From NCBI GenBank assembly GCA_002419295.1, contig DIFW01000035.1, forward strand, positions 25,799-53,347: DNA of 27,549 nucleotides, in the 5' to 3' direction. Shown here one piece after another: positions 22,966 through 27,549 of the stretch. Source of the DNA: Patescibacteria group bacterium UBA5738. GTDB taxonomy: Bacteria > Patescibacteriota > Minisyncoccia > Minisyncoccales > UBA5738. The position numbers and the translations under genes were made by a program. How positions within the stretch are numbered: position 1 is the stretch's first letter; each line of letters begins with the position of its first letter. The notes under the pieces are model-generated. The model made no database searches and had not been told where the DNA came from. It saw only the letters and a list, made by a program, of their open reading frames with translations.

Positions 22966-22997
22966 GAGAGGTTGGCGGGCTTCTCTTTCTTTTTTTA
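22966..22997 (+). terminator. Probable terminator after the small membrane protein
   Basis: GAGAGG (22966-22971) pairs with CTTCTC (22980-22985, one G-T) around TTGGCGGG, followed by TTTCTTTTTTT. The stem is short but the T-run is long. Confidence 0.5.
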
Positions 22998-23004
22998 TAT
23001 TTTG

Positions 23005-23013
23005 TGTTAAAAT
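23005..23013 (+). promoter_or_regulatory. Extended -10 promoter of the tRNA-Thr gene
   Basis: TGTTAAAAT lies just after the previous terminator, about 83 bases upstream of the mature tRNA. It matches the TGnTAAAAT element seen elsewhere in the window. No -35 box. Confidence 0.45.
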
Positions 23014-23095
23014 CTCCTTAGTATTGGAGGCATTTTGTATTTTTCAACGAACAATTTGCCATAAATTATTTGCCATTCCGTTGCCGGAGGAATTT

Positions 23096-23168
23096 GCCGA
23101 GATAGCTCAGTTGGCAGAGCGGCGGTATCGTAAACCGCAGGTCGGAGGTTCGACCCCTCTTCTCGGCT
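23096..23168 (+). tRNA. tRNA-Thr (anticodon CGU)
   Basis: A complete 73-nt cloverleaf. Acceptor GCCGAGA pairs with TCTCGGC, the D stem is GCTC/GAGC, and the anticodon stem is GCGGT/ACCGC. The loop is ATCGTAA (anticodon CGT at 23129-23131), and the T stem GGAGG/CCTCT carries TTCGACC. The discriminator is T and CCA is not encoded. It reads ACG codons. A terminator separates it from prfB. Confidence 0.95.
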
Positions 23169-23179
23169 CATAGATCGGC

Positions 23180-23205
23180 AAAACAACTCGAGTGGGGTTG
23201 TTTTT
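23180..23205 (+). terminator. Intrinsic terminator after tRNA-Thr
   Basis: AAAACAACTC (23180-23189) pairs with GGGTTGTTTT (23195-23204, one T-G) around GAGTG, ending in TTTTT. Confidence 0.8.
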
Positions 23206-23240
23206 CAATTTTCAACAGCCTTTCTTTTTGAGGGTTAGTG

Positions 23241-23263
23241 TGATAGATTATTACTGAGGGGTG
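23241..23263 (+). promoter_or_regulatory. Candidate prfB promoter and SD
   Basis: TGATAGATT (23241-23249) is an extended -10-like element. GAGGGGTG (23256-23263) follows, eight bases before the prfB ATG, and is a good SD. If this promoter is used the leader is only about 16 bases. Confidence 0.5.
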
Positions 23264-23271
23264 CAAAAATT

Positions 23272-24346
23272 ATGGCCGAAACGACAAATGAAAAAATTCG
23301 GGAATTGCGACATAAACTCCATCTTTTGATGGACCGCCTTTGACTTTGCTCAAAAAATCGACAAAATTCAAAAACTGGAAGAGCAAGTAAACCGGCCTGA
23401 TTTTTGGGGAGTTCCCGAACAAGCCGCCAAAATCAGCGAAGAATTGGCGGATTTAAAAAAGATGGTTGAGGATTTGCGGGACTTGGAAACGGAAATCGAG
23501 ATTCTTGATGAAGCGGGAGCGCCCGAGAACGAGCTGGCGGCGGTGGCGGAAAAGATCGCGAAAAAAGAGACTTTGATCTTCTTGTCGGGAAAATACGATC
23601 GGGAAAACGCGATTTTGACAATCCATTCGGGCGCGGGCGGATTGGACGCGCAGGATTGGGGGGCAATGCTGTTGAGGATGTATTCGCGGTATTGCCAGCG
23701 GCAAGGGTTTAAAGTGTCGATTTTGGACGAATCGTTTGGCGATGGCGTTGCCGACGGACGGGTTGGCTATAAAGAAGTTTCGGTGTATATTAAGGGATTG
23801 ATGGCATACGGTTATTTGAAAAAGGAAGCCGGCGTGCATCGTTTGGTGCGGCTGTCGCCGTTTAACGCCAAGCATTTGCGCCAAACATCCTTCGCGCTGG
23901 TGGAATTGTTTCCGGAGTTTCCCGAAAGCGACTTGAAAGATTTGGCATTGCGTTCCGAAGATGTGAGGATTGATTTTTACCGCGCGTCCGGACCGGGCGG
24001 CCAATATGTCAACAAGCGCGAATCGGCGGTGCGGGTCACGCATATTCCCACGGGGGTTTTCGCGACTTGCCAGACCGAAAGATTGCAGGGAAAAAACAAA
24101 GACCGGGCGATGGCGATTTTGAAAATGAAACTCTACCATCTTTTGCAAGAAACCCGCGAGAGCGAATTGTCGGCGATCAAAGGAGAGCGAGTGTCGGCCA
24201 GCTGGGGCAATCAAATCCGCAATTATGTGATGGATCCGTACCGGTTGGTCAAAGATACGCGCACCGGAGTTCAAACTTCGCAGATTGAAGAAACGCTGGA
24301 CGGAGATTTGGAAAAATTCATTGAAGCGGAAATAAAATTAAATTAA
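23272..24346 (+). CDS. prfB: Peptide chain release factor 2, with programmed +1 frameshift
   Basis: Releases finished proteins at UAA and UGA codons. The first frame (23272-23343) encodes 23 residues (MAETTNEKIREL...MDRL) and ends in CTT TGA. Shifting +1 at CTTTGAC (23338-23344) continues as DFAQKIDKIQKLEEQVNRPDF and gives 357 residues, close to E. coli RF2 (365). The SPF stop-recognition motif (195-197) and GGQ (242-244, in SGPGGQYVNKRESAV) are intact. This is the classic autoregulatory frameshift: when RF2 is scarce, the ribosome pauses at TGA and shifts. The SD-like AGGGGG that normally lies just upstream of CTT is not there (the bases are GATGGACCG). It is followed after 15 bases by ftsE, a common order in bacteria. 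Confidence 0.95.
23338..23344 (+). promoter_or_regulatory. prfB programmed frameshift site CTTTGAC
   Basis: CTT at 23338-23340 followed by in-frame TGA at 23341-23343 and C. Slippage from CTT to TTT restores the RF2 frame. The sequence equals the conserved heptamer of bacterial prfB genes. Confidence 0.95.
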
Positions 24347-24361
24347 AAATAATTTGCAATT

Positions 24362-25060
24362 GTGATAAGGTTTAACGATATTACGAAAATTTATACTTCG
24401 CGAACGGCGGGCATCAACAATGTGGTGGCATTGGAGGGAATTTCGTTTGGGGTTGATCAGGGCGAGTTTGTGTCGGTGGTGGGCCGTTCGGGCGCGGGAA
24501 AAACCACGCTTTTTAAGTTGATTCTCGCCGAAGAAAAACCCACGCAAGGAAGCATTTTGTTCAACGATCAAAATATCTACAAGCTGGGGGCGGGGAATTT
24601 GAACCGCTTGCGGCGCAATATCGGCGCGGTTTTTCAAGATTACAAGCTTTTGCCCAATGCCACTGTCTATGAAAATATCGCTTATGTGATGAAAGTTATC
24701 GGCGCCAAAGACAGCGAGATAAGGCACAATGTGCCGCGCATTTTGGAAATCGTGGAATTGGAGGACCGCCAAAAAAATTATCCGGCCGAGCTTTCCGGCG
24801 GCGAGCGCCAGCGCGCCGCCATCGCGCGCGCGTTGATACACCGCCCTCAAGTGGTGTTGGCTGACGAGCCCACCGGCAATCTTGATCCCTATCACACCCT
24901 GGATATTTTGAAACTTCTGATCAAAATCAATGAAATGGGCACAACGGTGCTTTTGGCCACGCACAACCGCGAGATTGTCAACAAGCTCAAAAGGCGCGTG
25001 GTTACTTTGGAAAAAGGCAAGGTGATCCGCGATGAAAAAATCGGCCGGTTTGCCCTGTAA
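24362..25060 (+). CDS. ftsE: Cell division ATP-binding protein FtsE
   Basis: ABC-type ATPase that pairs with FtsX at the division site and controls cell-wall hydrolases. The 232 residues contain Walker A GRSGAGKTT (41-49), the Q loop in VFQDYKLLPNATVYENI, the signature LSGGERQRAAIARAL, Walker B VVLADEPTGNLD and the H-loop ATHNREI. The GTG start at 24362 gives the normal N-terminus MIRFNDITKIY. No SD. Probably cotranscribed with prfB and with ftsX, which begins 18 bases downstream. Confidence 0.95.
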   Translation: MIRFNDITKIYTSRTAGINNVVALEGISFGVDQGEFVSVVGRSGAGKTTLFKLILAEEKPTQGSILFNDQNIYKLGAGNLNRLRRNIGAVFQDYKLLPNATVYENIAYVMKVIGAKDSEIRHNVPRILEIVELEDRQKNYPAELSGGERQRAAIARALIHRPQVVLADEPTGNLDPYHTLDILKLLIKINEMGTTVLLATHNREIVNKLKRRVVTLEKGKVIRDEKIGRFAL

Positions 25061-25078
25061 AAATTAAAAATTTGAAAT

Positions 25079-25984
25079 ATGCTCACTTCTTTTCGGCGCA
25101 TCATCGGTTTGGGTTGGCAAAATTTAATCCGCAACGGCGGTATTGCCGCGGCCAATGTGTTTATTATTATGATTCCCATATTGCTCACTTCGGCGCTTTT
25201 TTCTTTGCGGGCCGTTGGCGATGTTCTGGTGGATGAATTACAACAAAAAGCCGATATTTCAATCTATTTCAATGAAAGCGTTTCCGAGGACGATATTTTG
25301 CAGGTGAAAGACAGGATCGGCCGAATTCCGGGAATCGGGAAAGTGGAATATGTTTCCAAAGACCAAGCGCTGGCAGATTTCCGCGCCCGATACGAGGACA
25401 GTTCGACTTTGATGGAATCCTTGGACGAAGTTATCGGCAATCCTTTGCCCGCGCTTTTGCATGTGGCCGCGGACGCGGCAAAACCGCTTGAAGAGGCGAC
25501 CGCGCTTTTGGAAGGAGACGAGTATCGCGATTTGGTTTATAAAATCAACTATAACGAGCGCAAAGAAGACATCCAGAAAGTGTTCGCGTTTACCGATAAC
25601 ATCGGTAAGACCGGATTGGGGCTGTTCGCGATTTTGGCGTCGATTTCGGTGCTGGTCACTTTCAATACCGTGCGGATCGCGATATTGAGCCGCAAACGCG
25701 AGATCGGCATTCAACGGCTGGTGGGCGCGTCGCGCTGGTTTATTCGCGGCCAATTTTTGGTGGAAGGGCTGATTTTCGGGATTCTGGCCGCGGCGTTTTC
25801 ATTTTTGACGGTGATGGTGGTTTCTTGGTATGCCGGACCGGCGCTGGCCGGAACTTTGTCGATGAATATGTGGACTCATTTTTCCGCCAATTTCTGGACG
25901 ATTCTGGGAATGCATTTCGGTATTGGCACCGGCTTGGGCATTTTTTCCAGCCTGATCGCGGTGGGCCGCCACTTGAAAGTCTGA
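25079..25984 (+). CDS. ftsX: Cell division protein FtsX (permease-like)
   Basis: Membrane partner of FtsE that relays ATP-driven changes to peptidoglycan hydrolases outside the cell. The 301-residue protein has TM1 (~20-43, AAANVFIIMIPILLTSALFSL). An extracellular domain (~45-170) follows with ISIYFNESVSEDDI and VEYVSKDQALADF, typical of FtsX. TM2 to TM4 then come within GLGLFAILASISVLVTF, LVEGLIFGILAAAFSFLTVMVVSW and the last helix near LGIFSSLIAVG. The cytoplasmic loop RKREIGIQRLVGASRWFIRGQF is the FtsE-coupling region. It closes the prfB-ftsE-ftsX unit; no clear terminator is seen before the tRNA-Gln region. Confidence 0.95.
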   Translation: MLTSFRRIIGLGWQNLIRNGGIAAANVFIIMIPILLTSALFSLRAVGDVLVDELQQKADISIYFNESVSEDDILQVKDRIGRIPGIGKVEYVSKDQALADFRARYEDSSTLMESLDEVIGNPLPALLHVAADAAKPLEEATALLEGDEYRDLVYKINYNERKEDIQKVFAFTDNIGKTGLGLFAILASISVLVTFNTVRIAILSRKREIGIQRLVGASRWFIRGQFLVEGLIFGILAAAFSFLTVMVVSWYAGPALAGTLSMNMWTHFSANFWTILGMHFGIGTGLGIFSSLIAVGRHLKV

Positions 25985-26082
25985 CGCAATCGACTATAAT
26001 CCCAATTGCAAGATTTATGATTCAAGATTGAATTCGTATTTTGATTTTGCGTTATTATTAAATCTTAAATCATATATTTTAT

Positions 26083-26116
26083 TGCGGGATCGTCTAACGG
26101 TAGGACGACGGACTCT
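26083..26116 (+). repeat. Left 34-bp direct repeat (5' half of tRNA-Gln)
   Basis: Identical to 26445-26478. The two copies bracket the GIY-YIG gene and are 362 bp apart start to start. Confidence 0.95.
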
Positions 26117-26153
26117 TCCGCCAAAGGACGGACCCGCCTCGGGCGGGGAATCC
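26117..26153 (+). repeat. REP-like GC-rich palindrome, copy 1
   Basis: Contains the palindrome CCCGCCTCGGGCGGG next to a TCCGCC...GGACGGA segment. The 20-bp unit CCGCCTCGGGCGGGGAATCC (26134-26153) recurs at 26538-26557. The terminal GAATCC is also tRNA sequence. Confidence 0.85.
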
Positions 26154-26182
26154 GTTAATCAAATTTTACGGATAACCCCATC

Positions 26183-26425
26183 ATGGTCTTTTATACTTAT
26201 GTTTTAAAAAGTTTAAGCCATGGTAATCGGTATATTGGTTCAACAAATGATATAAGTAAAAGACTGGCGGAACACAATCAGGGTAAATGTCGCTACACTA
26301 GCGGTCGGCGGCCATGGGTATTGGCTTATTCCGAAGAATTCAAAACAAGGGGTGAGGCGATGATGCAAGAGAAATTTTTGAAAACGGGTCAAGGTAGAAA
26401 ATTTTTAGACGCTATTTTAAAATAA
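26183..26425 (+). CDS. GIY-YIG nuclease-domain protein (YhbQ/UPF0213-like)
   Basis: An 80-residue protein made of one GIY-YIG domain. The motif pair is YTYVL (4-8) and RYIGST (16-21). Arg27 lies in SKRLAEHNQGK, the family's conserved catalytic region, and a later Glu lies in MQEKFLKT. Free-standing domains of this kind are frequent in Parcubacteria; their role is mostly unknown, although GIY-YIG domains also drive mobile introns and homing elements. Its ATG lies within CATGGT, a string also found in the tRNA-Gln T arm, so the gene begins where the broken tRNA copy should continue. It is flanked by 34-bp direct repeats of tRNA-Gln. No SD or obvious promoter is visible. Confidence 0.85.
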   Translation: MVFYTYVLKSLSHGNRYIGSTNDISKRLAEHNQGKCRYTSGRRPWVLAYSEEFKTRGEAMMQEKFLKTGQGRKFLDAILK

Positions 26426-26444
26426 AATGATTTTTTCGCAAAGC

Positions 26445-26478
26445 TGCGGGATCGTCTAACGGTAGGACGACGGACTCT
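26445..26478 (+). repeat. Right 34-bp direct repeat (within tRNA-Gln)
   Basis: Identical to 26083-26116. Here the repeat is part of the working tRNA. Confidence 0.95.
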
Positions 26479-26515
26479 GAATCCGTTAATCATGGTTCGA
26501 ATCCATGTCCCGCAG
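26445..26515 (+). tRNA. tRNA-Gln (anticodon CUG)
   Basis: An intact 71-nt cloverleaf. Acceptor TGCGGGA pairs with TCCCGCA, which includes the U1-A72 pair typical of tRNA-Gln. The D stem is GTC/GAC, the anticodon stem ACGGA/TCCGT and the loop CTCTGAA (anticodon CTG at 26477-26479). The T stem CATGG/CCATG carries TTCGAAT. The discriminator is G and CCA is not encoded. Flanking CGCAAAGC/GCTTTGCG extends the acceptor helix to 15 bp. Confidence 0.95.
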
Positions 26516-26533
26516 CTTTGCGTGAAAGCATCT

Positions 26534-26583
26534 GAATCCGCCTCGGGCGGGGAATCCTTGTCCCGAGCGTGATCGCGGGGGAC
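26534..26583 (+). repeat. REP-like palindromes, copy 2 plus a second hairpin
   Basis: GAATCC-GCCTCGGGCGGG-GAATCC (26534-26557) is a palindrome with 6-bp direct repeats on both sides. It is followed by GTCCCGAGCG...CGCGGGGGAC (26560-26583), an imperfect hairpin. The 20-bp unit at 26538-26557 matches copy 1. TTGTCCCG also resembles the tRNA-Gln 3' end, so tRNA remnants may be mixed in. Confidence 0.8.
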
Positions 26584-26856
26584 TATACCTTTTTGCGCCA
26601 GCAAATCTGTTGCTCATTTGATTACGGAACAGAAAGCGGAACATATTTTAGGTGTGACGCCAAAGGTTGTGACCCGTATCCCGTTGAAGTAAATCAATCG
26701 GGAGGGTTTGCGCAGTTTATTCCGTCACAAGGTCAAGCGATGTTGTTCAAGGTCGCAACTGGTGATGTTTTGGGTAACAAAGGAGAATTTATTAATATTG
26801 CTACGCTTGGAACGAGCTCAATAATATCTACTGGGAAATGCGAATTTGCAAAGTAA
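26569..26856 (+). CDS. Hypothetical protein, probably a C-terminal fragment
   Basis: A 95-residue reading frame from a GTG inside the second palindrome. There is no signal peptide and no SD, and the N-terminus is formed from repeat sequence, so the gene may have been truncated by the repeat. The chain is beta-rich with cysteine pairs (ICCSF, FRCDAKGCDPY) and ends EFINIATLGTSSIISTGKCEFAK. This looks like the C-terminal part of a secreted domain. Base composition is more AT-rich than the core genes. I know no family. Confidence 0.45.
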   Translation: MIAGDYTFLRQQICCSFDYGTESGTYFRCDAKGCDPYPVEVNQSGGFAQFIPSQGQAMLFKVATGDVLGNKGEFINIATLGTSSIISTGKCEFAK

Positions 26857-26903
26857 TTTTATGCAAATAATGGAATATATAGAAATTTTAATGAAATAGC
26901 TCA

Positions 26904-27518
26904 ATGGAAACCGCCTTAATAAATCAAGATTGGTATTTAATAACGAAGGATGTGCTTACGGTTCTTTTTGCCCTTGCTGGTTTAATAATAGCTGGACTTG
27001 GTTTAGCTACTTGGAAAAAACAAATTAAAGGATCAAAAGAGTTTGAAGCGGCTCACAATCTACATTTTGCAATGCTTAAATTACGAGAAGCAATAAAACA
27101 TGTTCGCAATCCGGCCATTTGGCCTTCCGAAAGCCAGCGAGCAGGCAGGTTTATAAAAGAGAAAAACCCAGAAAAATCTGACGAGGAATTAAAGAAGAAC
27201 GAGCACGCGTATGTCTATGAAATGCGTTGGCAGAAAATTACTGATGCATATACCGAAGCAGAATCATATCTTCTTGAGGCAGAAGCATTATGGGGTCATG
27301 AAATTATGGATTTAACAAAACCTTTAAACAAAAAAGTTCGAGAGTTAAATATCAATCTTAATCAAAATTTTGCTCCCAAAATGCAGACGAAAGATTTAAT
27401 GGCTATAGACGATGTCATTTACGATAAAAGTTCTGAGACAGAACAAGATACTTTTTCTGCCGAAGTCTCTAAAAGTATTGATACGATAGCTGATTATTTA
27501 AGGAAAAAGATAAAATAA
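26904..27518 (+). CDS. Hypothetical single-pass membrane protein with coiled-coil cytoplasmic domain
   Basis: A 204-residue protein. One membrane helix near the N-terminus (VLTVLFALAGLIIAGLGLATW, ~18-38) is followed by a long helical, charged domain. Segments such as FEAAHNLHFAMLKLREAIKHVRNPAIWPSES, ITDAYTEAESYLLEAEALWGHEIMDL and the ending ISxSIDTIADYLRKKIK type are amphipathic. Similar proteins with a helix followed by KEFEAAxxL occur, as I recall, as orphan genes in Gammaproteobacteria and others, often in accessory DNA. The codon choice (many AAA, TTA, AGA, ATA) and lower GC differ from the core genes, which suggests acquisition. No SD and no partner gene in view. Confidence 0.7.
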   Translation: METALINQDWYLITKDVLTVLFALAGLIIAGLGLATWKKQIKGSKEFEAAHNLHFAMLKLREAIKHVRNPAIWPSESQRAGRFIKEKNPEKSDEELKKNEHAYVYEMRWQKITDAYTEAESYLLEAEALWGHEIMDLTKPLNKKVRELNINLNQNFAPKMQTKDLMAIDDVIYDKSSETEQDTFSAEVSKSIDTIADYLRKKIK

Positions 27519-27549
27519 TTATGAACTTTGAATTACGAAACCCGCTTTT

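Larger units (their letters stand above)
26083..26161 (+). pseudogene. Broken tRNA-Gln copy with a palindromic insertion in the anticodon loop
   Basis: Bases 26083-26116 equal the first 34 bases of the intact tRNA-Gln at 26445, up to the second anticodon base. A 31-bp GC-rich insertion (26117-26147) follows. Then 14 bases (26148-26161, GAATCCGTTAATCA) continue the tRNA exactly. After that the T arm and 3' acceptor strand are missing, so it cannot fold as a tRNA even if the insertion were removed. The lost 3' part is replaced by sequence leading into the GIY-YIG gene, including an ATCCGT/ACGGAT hairpin. Confidence 0.9.

Noticed and set aside
23338..23343. prfB as a pseudogene with a nonsense or frameshift mutation.
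   Set aside because: CTTTGAC is the conserved programmed frameshift site, and the protein after the shift is complete with SPF and GGQ motifs.
26083..26161. The upstream tRNA-Gln copy as an intron-containing functional tRNA.
   Set aside because: Although removing the insertion joins the anticodon arm perfectly, the T arm and the 3' acceptor strand are absent.
26861..26899. A 12-codon open frame (MQIMEYIEILMK) before the last membrane protein.
   Set aside because: It is too short, has no SD, and lies in AT-rich sequence where such frames arise by chance.
1..27549. CRISPR arrays, rRNA genes, transposase genes, phage genes or a replication origin.
   Set aside because: No regularly spaced repeats, rRNA sequence, transposase/integrase motifs, structural phage proteins or DnaA-box clusters were seen on reading both strands.

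Overview
The window looks like chromosomal DNA from a Candidate Phyla Radiation (Patescibacteria) bacterium, probably Parcubacteria or ABY1-like. This rests on protein style: a DUF5671 membrane protein, a secreted Trp/Lys-rich repeat protein, a stand-alone GIY-YIG domain, and NDP-forming acyl-CoA synthetase as an energy enzyme. Most starts also lack a Shine-Dalgarno (SD) sequence, and compact extended -10 promoters (TGnTAAAAT type) recur. TGA acts as a stop, so the code is table 11. No ribosomal RNA or marker protein fixes the taxon, so the assignment is inference.

Layout. (1) 1-5306: a secreted protein (-), then CoaD-like adenylyltransferase, a DUF5671 membrane protein, a DEAD-box RNA helicase behind a ~200-nt structured leader with its own promoter, a SIS-like protein and a DUF192 protein. 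(2) 5303-7417 (-): single-chain acetyl-CoA synthetase (ADP-forming). (3) 7536-7936: a small gene for a free-standing anaerobic ribonucleotide reductase glycyl-radical tail behind a strong promoter, an inverted repeat and a long hairpin. (4) 8009-13612 (-): a TetR - membrane fusion protein - RND pump operon, with a TetR operator palindrome in the 17-bp promoter spacer. (5) 13701-16410: patatin lipase, AlkD-like DNA glycosylase, and a secreted bactofilin-like membrane protein. (6) 16616-17213: an unknown gene with an unusually strong SD. (7) 17262-19725: an isc operon (iscR-iscS-iscU) with an IscR type-1-like operator. (8) 19774-22925: a UvrD helicase fused to an Fe-S PD-(D/E)XK nuclease, and a small membrane protein. 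(9) 23005-25984: tRNA-Thr(CGU), prfB with its programmed +1 frameshift, ftsE, ftsX. (10) 26083-27518: an accessory end with a broken tRNA-Gln copy, a GIY-YIG gene, an intact tRNA-Gln(CUG), GC-rich palindromes and two unfamiliar ORFs.

How it fits together. IscR/IscS/IscU would supply Fe-S clusters; the helicase-nuclease in the window is a likely client. Acetyl-CoA synthetase (ADP-forming) suits fermentative ATP formation, and the glycyl-radical tail suits anaerobic life. The TetR-MFP-RND operon is a self-regulated exporter with no outer-membrane partner here. prfB-ftsE-ftsX is a conserved core order joining translation termination to cell division.

The most unusual locus is 26083-26583. A 34-bp direct repeat, the 5' half of tRNA-Gln, brackets a GIY-YIG endonuclease-family gene. 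The upstream tRNA copy is broken in its anticodon loop by a palindromic element whose core recurs just after the intact tRNA. Other points to check are the DEAD-box leader RNA, the stand-alone glycyl-radical protein and the two long AT-rich hairpins.
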